This document shows, in pieces, positions 46,807-56,728 of a DNA stretch of 64,000 nt. The notes beneath the pieces are model-generated. The model ran no database searches and was not told the origin of the DNA. It saw only the letters and a program-made list of their open reading frames with translations. How positions within the stretch are numbered: the first letter of the stretch is position 1; each line of letters begins with the position of its first letter. The position numbers and the translations under genes are program-made. Source of the DNA: Lachnospiraceae bacterium MA2020 (GTDB lineage: Bacteria; Bacillota; Clostridia; Lachnospirales; Lachnospiraceae); the NCBI GenBank assembly GCA_000746015.1, contig JQKK01000017.1:1-64000 (forward strand). Direction: 5' to 3'.

Positions 46807-48354
46807 ATGGCAATTAAGACTTTTGCTGCTATCGATGTCGGCTCATATGAGATAGGGATGAAGATCTTTGAGCTGTCAAAAAAAATAGGTGTTCGTGAAA
46901 TCGACTATGTTCGTCATCGTATAGATCTTGGAACCGATACTTACAATACCGGTCGTATCAGCTATGAAAGAATGGATGAGCTTTGTGAAACGTTGAAGGG
47001 CTTTACTGAGATCATGAAGTCTTATAAGGTTGATGATTACAGAGCATGTGGTACATCTGCTATACGTGAGACGGTCAATACAAAGGTCGTTATAGATCAG
47101 ATCAAGCTTAGGACAGGGCTTAATGTGCAGGTTCTTGGTAATTCTGAGCAGCGATTTCTCGACTACAAGTCTTTAGCGCTTAAAAGTCAGGAGTTTGGCC
47201 ATATAATCGCAAGAGGTACTGCTATCATAGACATAGGCGGAGGAAGTACGCAGATATCGCTTTTTAGTGACTCACGCCTTGTATCTACTGTAAACCTGCC
47301 GCTTGGCATACTTCGACTTCGGTCAAAGATGAATGCGCTTGATGCAGGTCTTGGCAGCTATGAAGAGCTCCTTACGGAAACCATATGCAATGAGCTTCAT
47401 CATTTTAAGAAGTTTTATCTTGAAGATATTGAAGTGCAGAATCTTATAGTCGTTGATGACTATCTGCCCAATATTGCACGTAAGATTGATGAAAGTGCTG
47501 CAAATGGCTCTTTTTCTGCAGAGCGATTTCTTAAAAAAATAGAAGAAATGAAGCATGTTCCGCAGGGACAGGTCGCAAGGCTTGTTGGAGTACACAGGGA
47601 GAATGCATCACTTCTCCTTCCCTCAGCACTTCTCATTAAGCATTTTATAAGTATGACCGGAGCTGAGAGACTATGGCTTCCGGGTGTTACGCTTTCTGAT
47701 GGTATTGCTTATGACTATGCTGATAAAAATAAGCTTATAGAAGCTAATCATGATTTCTCTCAGGACATCATTTCGTGTGCGGACAGTATTTCTCAGCGAT
47801 ATAAAGGAAGCAAGTCTATAGAAGAAGAGCTTGTAAAATGTGCTCTTGCAATATTTGACGGAACTAAGAAGATACATGGCCTGTCAAAACGTGAGAGACT
47901 TTTGCTTGAGCTCGCTGCAAGGCTTAATGATGTGGGATGCTTTGTGTCGATGTCTTCTCCGGCAGAGTGCTCTTATCAGATTATTATGGGCACGGAGATC
48001 ATCGGTATCTCGCATATTGAAAGAGAAATAATAGCTACGATTGTTAGAAATTCAAGATTTAGAGAGTTTTATTACGAGGACTTCAATGAGGAAGAGTTTG
48101 ATAATAAGGTCTATCTTATCGTCACCAAGCTTACGGCGATCCTCAGAGTGGCAGTAGGTATGTCGAGAAGTCCAAAGAAGTATTATAGAAGTGTCAAGGC
48201 AGCGCTTCACGAGAAAGAGCTTGTGATAACTGTTGAGTCAAAAGATTCTATGATACTTGAGAAGGGGTTATTTGGTTTTAGTACAGATCTGTTTGAGGAA
48301 GTATTTGGAATAAGACCGGTACTTAAGACCAAGAAAGGGTGGAGCATGAAATGA
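46807..48354 (+). CDS. ppx: Exopolyphosphatase, Ppx/GppA family
   Basis: 515 residues. The ASKHA-fold core has AAIDVGSYEIGMKIFEL (phosphate loop 1), RACGTSAIRETVN, IIDIGGGSTQISLF (loop 2) and LPLGILRLR. The C-terminal HD-like helical region has LLLELAARLNDVGCF. It releases phosphate from polyphosphate or converts pppGpp to ppGpp. Its stop overlaps the ppk1 ATG (ATGA), and a rel gene lies about 10 kb further on, both consistent with stress-phosphate control. Length is typical. Confidence 0.9.
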   Translation: MAIKTFAAIDVGSYEIGMKIFELSKKIGVREIDYVRHRIDLGTDTYNTGRISYERMDELCETLKGFTEIMKSYKVDDYRACGTSAIRETVNTKVVIDQIKLRTGLNVQVLGNSEQRFLDYKSLALKSQEFGHIIARGTAIIDIGGGSTQISLFSDSRLVSTVNLPLGILRLRSKMNALDAGLGSYEELLTETICNELHHFKKFYLEDIEVQNLIVVDDYLPNIARKIDESAANGSFSAERFLKKIEEMKHVPQGQVARLVGVHRENASLLLPSALLIKHFISMTGAERLWLPGVTLSDGIAYDYADKNKLIEANHDFSQDIISCADSISQRYKGSKSIEEELVKCALAIFDGTKKIHGLSKRERLLLELAARLNDVGCFVSMSSPAECSYQIIMGTEIIGISHIEREIIATIVRNSRFREFYYEDFNEEEFDNKVYLIVTKLTAILRVAVGMSRSPKKYYRSVKAALHEKELVITVESKDSMILEKGLFGFSTDLFEEVFGIRPVLKTKKGWSMK

Positions 48355-50537
48355 AAAAAGCTGATCAGAAAAAGACGGGTGATAAAATAAACTATCGCCT
48401 GCCTGAATATTATACAAACAGAGAGCTTTCATGGATTAAATTTAACGAAAGAGTTCTACTTGAGGCTCAGGATAAAACGTTGCCTCTTTTTGAGCGTATC
48501 AAGATGCTTGCAATTACGGCATCTAACCTTGATGAATTTTTCATGGTAAGAGTTGCTTCACTTAAAGACATGGTACATGCCGGATATGCTAAAGTTGATA
48601 TAGCCGGTATGACGGCGCAGCAGCAGCTCAAAGCTGTAAATAAGGTTACTCATGAATTCGTAGATAAACAATACGCAACCTATAATGATTCACTCATTCC
48701 GCTATTTTCACCAAACGGGATTCGCCTTGTAAGGCATCATGAAGACCTCAATGCAGCTCAGGCTGAGTATGTTGACAAGTATTTTGGCGAGGAAGTATAT
48801 CCGGTTTTGACACCAATGGCGGTTGATTCTTCTAGGCCATTTCCGCTTGTAAGAAATAAGACGCTGAATATTGCAGCGCTTGTTTCGGCCAAAGACCCGG
48901 GACAGGAGGAAAAGAAAAAGACTGAATTTGCAATGGTTCAGGTACCGAATGTGTTGCCGCGTCTTGTCGAGATCCCTTCAGAAGGAGGACGGGAGTTCAT
49001 ACTTCTTGAGGAGATAATTGAAAGAAATATCGAAAAGCTTTTCCTTAATTACAATATCGTGTGTGCTCATCCGTTCCGTGTCATGAGAAATGCCGATCTT
49101 TCAATTGATGAGGATGAGGCGGAAGATCTTTTAAAGGAAATCGAGCGTCAGCTGAAACGTCGTCAGTGGGGCGAAGTTATCAGACTTGAGGTTGAGGACT
49201 CTATAAACAAAAAGCTCCTCGATATCATCAAAACAGAAGTGCATGTTGAAAATGAGGATATCTACTTTATAAACGGTCCGCTTGATCTGACTTTTCTTAT
49301 GAAAGTTTCAGGGCTTGATGGATTTGATAATTTAAAAATACCAAAATGGACACCTCAGCCGCCTAAGTATATGCCTCTTGAGTATACTGATATTTTTGAA
49401 GAAATTAAAAAGGGAGACATATTACTTCAGCATCCTTATGAAAGCTTTGAGCCTGTAGTTAATTTTATCAGAATGGCAGCTCGCGATAAGGATGTACTTG
49501 CGATAAAGATGACGCTCTACAGAGTCAGTGGTAATTCACCTATAATCGCCGCACTGGCGCAGGCTGCCGAAAATGGAAAGCAGGTTTCCGTGCTTGTTGA
49601 GCTTAAAGCCAGGTTTGATGAAGAGCACAATATAACATGGGCAAGGACTCTTGAAAAAGCAGGCTGTCATGTTATATACGGACTTGTCGGACTAAAAACA
49701 CATTCCAAGATAGCGCTTGTTGTAAGGCGTGAGGAAGATGGCATACGCAGATATGTTCATCTGGGAACTGGTAATTACAATGACTCTACGGCTAAGCAGT
49801 ACACAGATATGGGTCTTTTGACATGCTCATCACGTATTGGTGAAGATGCAACTGCTGTTTTTAACATGCTTTCAGGATATTCCGAGCCGGTTTCGTGGAA
49901 TAAGCTTATACTTGCTCCACTATGGCTCAAAGGACAGTTTATATATTTGATCGATAGAGAAGCAGAAAATGCACGTGCCGGAAGGGAAGCGCATATAGTC
50001 GCAAAAATGAATTCCGTATGTGATCCGGATATTATTGAGGCTTTATATAAAGCATCTTCTGCGGGTGTAAAGATCGATCTGATAGTAAGAGGTATATGCA
50101 GCTTAAAAGTTGGAATACCGGGGATATCTGAGAATATTACAGTCCGCTCTATTGTAGGTTATTTCCTTGAGCACAGCAGGATCTTTTATTTCCTCAATGA
50201 TGGAAATGAAGAGTTTTATATGGGATCTGCAGACTGGATGCCACGAAATCTTGACAGGCGTGTTGAGATATGTTTCCCGGTAGAAAAGGAAGAACTCAGG
50301 GAAGACTTGAGACATTTCCTTGAGATCGAGCTTGCAGACAATGTTAAGGCATCAGTTCTGCAGAGCAATGGCGATTATGTAAGGCCGGAGAGAAGAGGCC
50401 GAAGACTCATCGATTCACAAAAAGTTTTTGAAGAAGAAGCCAGACTTTTGGCAAAACAGAGAAAGGATATAATTTCTGACCGTGTATTTGTACCGGAGAT
50501 GAAATTGGATGAAGATGAAACGAGCAGCAATATTTGA
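48351..50537 (+). CDS. ppk1: Polyphosphate kinase 1
   Basis: 728 residues from the ATG at 48351; the frame is also open from GTG 48339. Domains in order: N-terminal helical (YYTNRELSWIKFNERVLLEA), head (VYPVLTPMAVDSSRPFPLV), then two PLD-like catalytic domains with KMTLYRVSGNSPIIAAL, THSKIALVVRREEDGIRRY (phosphohistidine site THSK) and a second His in FLEHSRIFYF. It polymerises ATP gamma-phosphate into polyphosphate. Coupled to ppx by a 4-base overlap, so synthesis and breakdown share one transcript. Confidence 0.95.
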   Translation: MKKADQKKTGDKINYRLPEYYTNRELSWIKFNERVLLEAQDKTLPLFERIKMLAITASNLDEFFMVRVASLKDMVHAGYAKVDIAGMTAQQQLKAVNKVTHEFVDKQYATYNDSLIPLFSPNGIRLVRHHEDLNAAQAEYVDKYFGEEVYPVLTPMAVDSSRPFPLVRNKTLNIAALVSAKDPGQEEKKKTEFAMVQVPNVLPRLVEIPSEGGREFILLEEIIERNIEKLFLNYNIVCAHPFRVMRNADLSIDEDEAEDLLKEIERQLKRRQWGEVIRLEVEDSINKKLLDIIKTEVHVENEDIYFINGPLDLTFLMKVSGLDGFDNLKIPKWTPQPPKYMPLEYTDIFEEIKKGDILLQHPYESFEPVVNFIRMAARDKDVLAIKMTLYRVSGNSPIIAALAQAAENGKQVSVLVELKARFDEEHNITWARTLEKAGCHVIYGLVGLKTHSKIALVVRREEDGIRRYVHLGTGNYNDSTAKQYTDMGLLTCSSRIGEDATAVFNMLSGYSEPVSWNKLILAPLWLKGQFIYLIDREAENARAGREAHIVAKMNSVCDPDIIEALYKASSAGVKIDLIVRGICSLKVGIPGISENITVRSIVGYFLEHSRIFYFLNDGNEEFYMGSADWMPRNLDRRVEICFPVEKEELREDLRHFLEIELADNVKASVLQSNGDYVRPERRGRRLIDSQKVFEEEARLLAKQRKDIISDRVFVPEMKLDEDETSSNI

Positions 50538-51165
50538 CTTGGATGGAACAGTAGCAGCAACTTTGGAAGCAATAGCGCATTGTGCAAACATGGCTATTGG
50601 TGATTTTGGATATGAAGCATATCCGATCGATCAGTTTAAGACATTCGCAGGAGATGGGGCACATACTTTGATAGAACGTGCTTTGAAAGGCAGGGGAGTA
50701 GAAGATAAGGATACGGTTGAAAAAGTATTTGCCAGATACATGGAGATATTTGCTGTAGATTGCCTTTACAATGCTCACCCATATGAAGGAATCCCTGAGC
50801 TTTTGAAGTCGCTTAGAGAAAAGGGGATCAAGACAGCGGTTTTATCAAATAAACCTCATCCGGAATCGATCAAGACAGTTGATGGTATTTTACCAAAGGG
50901 AAGTTTTGATCTTATCAGAGGTGTCATAGATGGCTGCCCTAAAAAACCAGCTCCTGATGGGGCATTTGCTATTGCAAAGGAGTTTGGGGTAGAGCCTTCT
51001 GAGTGCATATATCTTGGCGATACAAATACTGATATGAAGACGGGAAAGTCGGCAGGTATGTTTACAATCGGTGTTACTTGGGGATTCAGGCCGGTTGAAG
51101 AGCTTAAGGAGAATCATGCGGACGCGATCATAGATCATCCGCTTGAGGCACTGAAATATATTTAA
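50515..51165 (+). CDS. HAD hydrolase, phosphoglycolate phosphatase-like
   Basis: About 216 residues. HAD motif I is AAIFDLDGTVAATLEAIA, motif II lies in TAVLSNKPH, the motif III Lys is in KKPAPDGAFAIAKEFG, and motif IV is CIYLGDTNTDMKTG. The C1 cap is helical, as in Gph/PgmB-type enzymes. The start overlaps the end of ppk1 by about 23 bases; ATG 50509 or 50515 are both possible. It cleaves a small phospho-compound, substrate uncertain (phosphoglycolate, pyrophosphate or a sugar phosphate). Confidence 0.82.
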   Translation: MKRAAIFDLDGTVAATLEAIAHCANMAIGDFGYEAYPIDQFKTFAGDGAHTLIERALKGRGVEDKDTVEKVFARYMEIFAVDCLYNAHPYEGIPELLKSLREKGIKTAVLSNKPHPESIKTVDGILPKGSFDLIRGVIDGCPKKPAPDGAFAIAKEFGVEPSECIYLGDTNTDMKTGKSAGMFTIGVTWGFRPVEELKENHADAIIDHPLEALKYI

Positions 51166-51197
51166 AGTGATATAAGTATCATTTGAGGGGTATGGGT

Positions 51198-52961
51198 ATG
51201 AAACAGTTTCAGCTTGAATTCTTTAATACAAAGGAATTAGAGAAGGATTTAACAGAAATAAAAGAATATGTAGATGAAAATTCGTGCAGTGACCTGCTTT
51301 TTCATATATTTTGCGGTATTTTGGACAAAAATAAGATTAGTAGTGTCATTGTTTCCATAAAGAGAACATTTCCGGATGCAAATGTTGTTGGATGCCTGTC
51401 AAATGGCGAGATATATGAAGGAAGATTGCTTGAGCCTGAGATCGTTATCACAGCTTATGCTTTTGATTCGGCGAAGGTAGCGGTAAAATGCTATAGATTT
51501 AGTGATATGCAGGAAGAAGATCTTGCTGATAAGATGCTCGCTGATGCAAGTGAATATTATACACGTGCGGTTGAGATCCTTGCAGCAAAGAAAAACATGG
51601 AAATGTGGAAAATTGAAAAGAGACTTGGAAAGCTTGACTCACAGATCAAGGTTTTTGGCGGCGTTTCTATGGGGCATGATCAGATAAACGATGAGCCGTT
51701 TGTCTTTGCTAATAATAGTGATATCATATACAGCGGTGTAGTTGAGATAATCTATTATGGAAATGGGCTGCATGTTATGCTTGGGCATTCTCTTGGATGG
51801 AGTCCATTGGGCCGTGAAATGAGCGTTACAAAGATCACAAACAATTCTTTGGCAGAACTGGATGGAATACCAGCCGCAGATATTTATGAGAAATATCTTG
51901 GCATAGAACAGGATGAGAATTTTTATCTTAATGCTTTAGAGTTTCCGCTTATTCTTGATAGAGGCGGGGTCACTCTATTAAGAGAACCGTTTAATAAAAA
52001 CCGCGAAGGCTCATTAAAAATTGTTTCAGACCTTTTTGAAGGCGAAAGAGTGCGTATTGCATATGGTGATCTTGAAAGCATTGTACAGGCCACTACAAAG
52101 ATGTGCAATGATATCAGATTGTTTGTTCCGCAAGCTGTATTGTTATTCTCTTGTTCTGCACGTAAAAAATTTCTGTCATACTTTGTAAATAAGGAAATGG
52201 AGCCTTTCCAAAAAATCGCTCCGACATCCGGATTCTTCTCTGGTGGTGAGATCAGGCGAGAGGGTAATACGATATATGAGCACAATGTATGCCTTGTAGC
52301 GGTTGCATTTAGGGAAGGAAATGAAATGGTCAGACCTGTTCCTCCTGTGTTTGTTGATGAATCTGTGCTCAGTGGGCAGCTGTCAGTAGTTAAAAGACTT
52401 GTGAATTTTGCCAAGGCGACAACAAGGGAATTGGAAGAAGTCAATACCAGCTTGAAGAAGGCTGTTGTTATCGACGGACTTACACAGGTATATAACAGAC
52501 GTGCACTTGAAAGGAAGATAGAAGAAGGCATAAATAAAGCAAAAGAACAAAATTATCCTATTTCGTTTATTATGCTCGATGTAGATAATTTTAAGCATAT
52601 TAATGATACCTTTGGACATGCGGCTGGTGATGACGTGCTGCGCTCATTGGCACTTATATTAAAAACAGTAGCAGCTGTATCAGGCTCCAAATATGGTGAA
52701 GCCTCTGCGGGTAGATTTGGTGGTGAGGAATTTATCCTTGTTTTACCGGGAGTCAAATCCGATGCAGCTGTAGAGGTTGCCGAAAAGATCAGAAAAGAAG
52801 TTGAATCACACGATTTTTCATGTGGAGAGCAGCAGACTGTAAGTATAGGTGTCACAGAGCTTAGACGAGATGACTCAAATAATGATGAGGTTTCAAACCG
52901 TGTAGATGAAGCTTTGTATAGAGCAAAACGTAATGGTAGAAATCAGGTTGTCATGCTATAA
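51198..52961 (+). CDS. FIST-domain sensor diguanylate cyclase
   Basis: 587 residues from the ATG at 51198 (GAGGGG seven bases upstream); in-frame TTG 51183 and ATG 51192 are less likely. The N-terminal ~370 residues are FIST_N and FIST_C (FPDANVVGCLSNGEIYEG, VFGGVSMGHDQ, LFSCSARKKFL, APTSGFFSGGEI), a small-ligand sensor. A short helix leads to a GGDEF domain (DGLTQVYNRRALERKI, DVDNFKHINDTFGHAAGDD, RFGGEEF at ~506-512). The active-site residues are intact; the RxxD inhibitory site is missing. It would make c-di-GMP in response to a cytoplasmic ligand. Confidence 0.9.
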   Translation: MKQFQLEFFNTKELEKDLTEIKEYVDENSCSDLLFHIFCGILDKNKISSVIVSIKRTFPDANVVGCLSNGEIYEGRLLEPEIVITAYAFDSAKVAVKCYRFSDMQEEDLADKMLADASEYYTRAVEILAAKKNMEMWKIEKRLGKLDSQIKVFGGVSMGHDQINDEPFVFANNSDIIYSGVVEIIYYGNGLHVMLGHSLGWSPLGREMSVTKITNNSLAELDGIPAADIYEKYLGIEQDENFYLNALEFPLILDRGGVTLLREPFNKNREGSLKIVSDLFEGERVRIAYGDLESIVQATTKMCNDIRLFVPQAVLLFSCSARKKFLSYFVNKEMEPFQKIAPTSGFFSGGEIRREGNTIYEHNVCLVAVAFREGNEMVRPVPPVFVDESVLSGQLSVVKRLVNFAKATTRELEEVNTSLKKAVVIDGLTQVYNRRALERKIEEGINKAKEQNYPISFIMLDVDNFKHINDTFGHAAGDDVLRSLALILKTVAAVSGSKYGEASAGRFGGEEFILVLPGVKSDAAVEVAEKIRKEVESHDFSCGEQQTVSIGVTELRRDDSNNDEVSNRVDEALYRAKRNGRNQVVML

Positions 52962-52966
52962 AAAAT

Positions 52967-53000
52967 ATACCCAATGGCTAAAATATATGCCATTGGGTAT
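52967..53000. terminator. Bidirectional terminator
   Basis: Perfect 12-bp stem ATACCCAATGGC (52967-52978) with its complement at 52989-53000 and a 10-base AT loop. It sits between the convergent FIST/GGDEF and ABC-F genes. A run of A precedes it on the plus strand, giving a U run for the minus-strand transcript; TGATATTTTA follows on the plus strand. Confidence 0.8.
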
Positions 53001-53023
53001 TGATATTTTAAAACAGATTTTAA

Positions 53024-54661
53024 TTACATATCATCATCTTCTCTGTCAGCAGTATAAACGATTGACTTTCTTGCAGATTCACTGGATGCAAGATACTCAT
53101 CATAAGTTGTGATCTTATCGATAAGATTTCCTTCAGGAGTGATCTCCATGATCCTGTTTGCTGTTGTCTGGACAAACTGGTGATCATGACATGTGAAGAG
53201 CTCAACACCCTTAAATTTGATAAGACCATTGTTGAGGGCTGTGATAGACTCCATGTCAAGGTGGTTTGTAGGCTCGTCAAGTACGAGGCAGTTAGCACCA
53301 GAGATCATCATTCTTGAAAGAAGACATCTTACCTTTTCTCCTCCGGAAAGAACACGTACCTTTTTAACTCCGTCCTCACCTGGGAAAAGCATACGTCCGA
53401 GGAAACCACGAACATAAGTAACATCCTTTACAGGAGAATAGCCTGTAAGCCACTCTGTAATATTATAGTCATTATCAAAATCTTTATTATAGTCCTTAGG
53501 GAAATAAGCCTGTGATGTAGTAACACCCCACTTGTAGTTTCCTTCATCTGGCTCCATTTCACCCATAAGGATCTGGAAAAGTGTGGTGATCGCACGCTCA
53601 TTAGCTCCAACAAAAGCAACCTTGTCATCATGACCAAGTACAAAGCTTATGTTGTCAAGAACCTTAACTCCATCGATTGTCTTTGAAAGATTCTCAACTG
53701 TGAGAACTTCATTACCGATCTCTCTGTCAGGTCTGAAATCAACATAAGGATACTTTCTTGATGAAGGCTTGATGTCATCAAGCTCAATCTTTTCAAGAGC
53801 ACGCTTTCTTGATGTTGCCTGCTTTGACTTTGAAGCGTTGGCAGAGAATCTTGAAATGAACTCCTGCAACTCTTTGATCTTTTCTTCCTTTTTCTTATTA
53901 GCTTCTTTTCTCTGCTGGATGATAAGCTGACTGGATTCATACCAGAAATCATAGTTGCCGGCGAAGAGAGTGATCTTGCCGTAGTCGATATCAGCTGTAT
54001 GTGTGCAGACTTTATTAAGGAAATAACGGTCATGGGATACTACGATGATAGTATTCTCAAAGTTGATAAGGAACTCCTCAAGCCACTCGATAGCATCAAG
54101 GTCAAGGTGGTTAGTAGGCTCGTCGAGGAGAAGTATATCAGGATTACCAAAAAGGGCACGTGCCAAAAGTACTTTAACCTTTACAGGACCATCAAGATTT
54201 TTCATAAGCTCATGATGGAACTCTGCATCGATACCAAGACCATTGAGAAGTGTCTCTGCATCTGACTCAGCTTCCCAGCCGTTCATTTCAGCAAATTCAC
54301 CTTCAAGCTCTGATGCACGGATACCATCTTCATCAGAAAAGTCTTCTTTTGCGTATATTGCTTCCTTTTCTTTCATTATCTCATAAAGGCGCTGATTGCC
54401 TCCGATAACTGTGTCAAGAACAGGAAATTCATCGTACTTAAAGTGGTCCTGCTCGAGGAATGAAAGACGCTGACCTGGTGTGATAGCTATCTCGCCTGAT
54501 GAAGTATCAAGCTGTCCTGAGAGGATCTTAAGGAAAGTAGACTTGCCGGCACCGTTGGCACCGATAAGACCGTAGCAGTTTCCTTCTGTGAATTTGATAT
54601 TTACTTCTTCAAAAAGAGCTTTCTTGCCAACTCTGTAGGTTACATTATTTGCTGCGATCAT
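53024..54661 (-). CDS. ABC-F family ATPase, YkpA/YbiT type
   Basis: 545 residues, two ABC domains without membrane parts. First domain: CYGLIGANGAGKSTFLKIL (Walker A), LLLDEPTNHLDLDAIEW (Walker B). A charged linker with EANKKKEEKIKELQEF and NASKSKQATSRKRALEKI is the P-site tRNA-interaction-type arm. Second domain: AFVGANERAITTLFQIL (divergent Walker A), VRVLSGGEKVRCLLSRM (signature), CLVLDEPTNHLDMESI. The order and wording follow B. subtilis YkpA closely. Such proteins act on ribosomes in translation and are not transporters. No antibiotic-resistance subtype is indicated. Confidence 0.9.
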   Translation of the reverse strand: MIAANNVTYRVGKKALFEEVNIKFTEGNCYGLIGANGAGKSTFLKILSGQLDTSSGEIAITPGQRLSFLEQDHFKYDEFPVLDTVIGGNQRLYEIMKEKEAIYAKEDFSDEDGIRASELEGEFAEMNGWEAESDAETLLNGLGIDAEFHHELMKNLDGPVKVKVLLARALFGNPDILLLDEPTNHLDLDAIEWLEEFLINFENTIIVVSHDRYFLNKVCTHTADIDYGKITLFAGNYDFWYESSQLIIQQRKEANKKKEEKIKELQEFISRFSANASKSKQATSRKRALEKIELDDIKPSSRKYPYVDFRPDREIGNEVLTVENLSKTIDGVKVLDNISFVLGHDDKVAFVGANERAITTLFQILMGEMEPDEGNYKWGVTTSQAYFPKDYNKDFDNDYNITEWLTGYSPVKDVTYVRGFLGRMLFPGEDGVKKVRVLSGGEKVRCLLSRMMISGANCLVLDEPTNHLDMESITALNNGLIKFKGVELFTCHDHQFVQTTANRIMEITPEGNLIDKITTYDEYLASSESARKSIVYTADREDDDM

Positions 54662-54709
54662 GTAAAATCCTTTCTGGTTATAATATATTCAATACTGTAA
54701 AACATTACT

Positions 54710-54738
54710 ATTATAATTAAAAATAAAAAAAATTCAAG
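54710..54738 (-). promoter_or_regulatory. Sigma-A promoter for the ABC-F gene
   Basis: Minus strand: TTGAAT (54733-54738), 17-base spacer, TATAAT (54710-54715), about 50 bases upstream of the start. The spacer is almost pure A/T. Confidence 0.6.
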
Positions 54739-54744
54739 TGTTAT

Positions 54745-54773
54745 TGATATAAGTTCATTTCATAGGTATAATA
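54745..54773 (+). promoter_or_regulatory. Sigma-A promoter for the EAL-thyA genes
   Basis: TTGATA (54745-54750), 17-base spacer, TATAAT (54768-54773), 44 bases upstream of the GTG start. It is back-to-back with the ABC-F promoter, the two -35 boxes being 6 bases apart. Confidence 0.7.
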
Positions 54774-54817
54774 GATAAGATATAATTACTTATCTATTCG
54801 TTCGATGGGGGATCGTT

Positions 54818-56728
54818 GTGTACAACTTCAAATTGGGGTTTCATATTGTTGGCCTTGCATTGATGCTCATGCTTCTTACTATGTCGAGTTGGCGCAAGTC
54901 TTTCATGAGTATGTCATACAAGGCATATCTTATCTTGTTTTGGGAGTCTTTTGCAAGTATAGTAGTTGATATTTTGTCGATCGTAACGACCAATCTTGTT
55001 ACATTTATACCACGATGGGTTAATCTTCTTACATGTAGATTATATCTGCTTTCGCTTGTGGTTGTGGCAAGTTCGATTTTTCGATATGTCAATCTTCAGG
55101 CACATCCTGACGGTTTTTCGAAATGGTACGAGTTGTATATATCTGCAATTCCGCTTGTGGCTGCAACAATAGGCATTTTTGCAACAAGTACATACGCTTT
55201 TTACGATGAAAGAAATGTATATATTCTTGGTGATTCGACAGATGTATGTGCGATCTTTACACTTGCATACCTTTTAGGTACGGTTTATATCGTTATTACT
55301 TCCTGGGATTTGATAAATGCCAGAAAAAGAAAATCAATACTGTTTTCAAGCATTGGATTTGTTGTCGTTGCAGTGATACAAGGTGTAGATCATGGACTTG
55401 AGCTTACAAGCCTGTATCTTGCTATGTCTATGGTATATATATTCTTTGGACTGGAGAATCCTCTTGAATATGTGGATCGCCAAAGCACTGCATATAACAG
55501 GACGGCTTTTGATGTTTTTGTAAGTGAAAGATATCAGGAAAGACGTAAGTTTTCCACGATCATCATGCATTTTTACAATATGAGGTATCTCAGGACTTTT
55601 TTTGGAGCAGTCCAATATGAACAATTCAGAAGAAATATAGCTGAGTACCTGAGACATTTTAAGTCGGCAAACATTTTTATGACAGATGATCATGAAATTA
55701 CGATCACATTCTTTGATCAGGAAGGGTTTGATAAGGCAAGAGAAGAACTGGGACGCAAATTTAATGCGGACTGGGAATTTGCCGGTGCTTCAGTCAATAT
55801 TTCTGTTTCGATGGTCATATATCCATCTACAAATCTGCCCGATACAGCTCAGGAGGCAAGAGATAATCTGTTTTATTTCAGAGATGAGATGCTGAGGGCT
55901 CCGGAGGGCAGCACAATATATGTTGGAAATAGTGAGCTTGAAGAAAAGAAGAAATCAGACGATATACAGGAGGTATTTAAGAAGGCTCTTGTCAACGACA
56001 GGATAAGTTCACATTACCAGTTCATCTTTAATAAAGAAACTATGGTTGCAGAAAGGGCGGAAGCGCTTTTGAGGCTGCAGGATGAAGATGGTAATTATAT
56101 AGAAAATGCGGAGCTGATGCCGGCGGCTGAGCGTTCCGGTCTCATGTTGCAGATAGCAGAGAGACATTTTGAAAAGGTCTGCAGCATGGTAGCAAGTGTT
56201 CATCCGGGCAGTTATGGCTTAAAAAAGATATGTGTAAATCTTTCGGCTTTCCAGTGTGTTCAGAAGAAACTTACAGATTCAATAATACTTACAATGGAAA
56301 GCTATGGAGTTTCACCTACGCTGTTCTGCTTTGAAGTGGCAAGTGAATCGCTGGCATTTGGCGGTGCAGTAGCACGTACCAATATTGCCAGACTTACAGC
56401 CGCCGGATGTGATGTAGTGCTTGACAGATATGGGCAGGATAATCTTGATATACGTACATTTGTTGATCTGCCTATAAATGGTGTTAAGCTTGATGCGAGG
56501 ATAGTGTTGTCGTGTCTTTCAAATAACTATATGAAGAATGCGGTAGCGCTTGTAGGACATATTGCAGCTGAGCTTCGCAAATCTATCACAATCTATGGCA
56601 TAGAGAAGGAAACAAATCTTGCAGAGCTTGCAGATGTAAGGTACGGGCTTGTGCAGGGCAATCTGTTTTCACTGGCTATGCCTGAAGAAGAATTTATATT
56701 AAAATTAAAAGAAAGAGGAAGAGTTTGA
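54818..56728 (+). CDS. Membrane protein with degenerate GGDEF and degenerate EAL domains
   Basis: 636 residues, GTG start. Residues ~1-215 hold about seven hydrophobic segments, a membrane sensor. Residues ~230-380 look like a GGDEF fold (STAYNRTAFDVFVSERY) with the signature replaced by TDDHEIT. Residues ~385-630 are EAL-like: EAL itself is kept (415-417), as are Asn474 in VNLS, Lys557 and Gln613, but the DDFG acid pair reads DRYG (Arg537) and the AEGVE glutamate is Tyr593. Both enzyme sites are therefore probably dead, which suggests a c-di-GMP-binding or protein-interaction role. It overlaps thyA by 4 bases. Confidence 0.82.
   Translation: MYNFKLGFHIVGLALMLMLLTMSSWRKSFMSMSYKAYLILFWESFASIVVDILSIVTTNLVTFIPRWVNLLTCRLYLLSLVVVASSIFRYVNLQAHPDGFSKWYELYISAIPLVAATIGIFATSTYAFYDERNVYILGDSTDVCAIFTLAYLLGTVYIVITSWDLINARKRKSILFSSIGFVVVAVIQGVDHGLELTSLYLAMSMVYIFFGLENPLEYVDRQSTAYNRTAFDVFVSERYQERRKFSTIIMHFYNMRYLRTFFGAVQYEQFRRNIAEYLRHFKSANIFMTDDHEITITFFDQEGFDKAREELGRKFNADWEFAGASVNISVSMVIYPSTNLPDTAQEARDNLFYFRDEMLRAPEGSTIYVGNSELEEKKKSDDIQEVFKKALVNDRISSHYQFIFNKETMVAERAEALLRLQDEDGNYIENAELMPAAERSGLMLQIAERHFEKVCSMVASVHPGSYGLKKICVNLSAFQCVQKKLTDSIILTMESYGVSPTLFCFEVASESLAFGGAVARTNIARLTAAGCDVVLDRYGQDNLDIRTFVDLPINGVKLDARIVLSCLSNNYMKNAVALVGHIAAELRKSITIYGIEKETNLAELADVRYGLVQGNLFSLAMPEEEFILKLKERGRV

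Noticed and set aside
51923-52531. 202-residue open frame on the minus strand
   Set aside because: Lies wholly within the FIST/GGDEF gene, rich in Ser/Thr/Leu as expected of an antisense shadow, no ribosome site or family.
53024-54661. ABC transporter ATPase or antibiotic-resistance ABC-F
   Set aside because: No membrane partner, and the sequence follows the YkpA/YbiT housekeeping type rather than Vga/Lsa/OptrA types.
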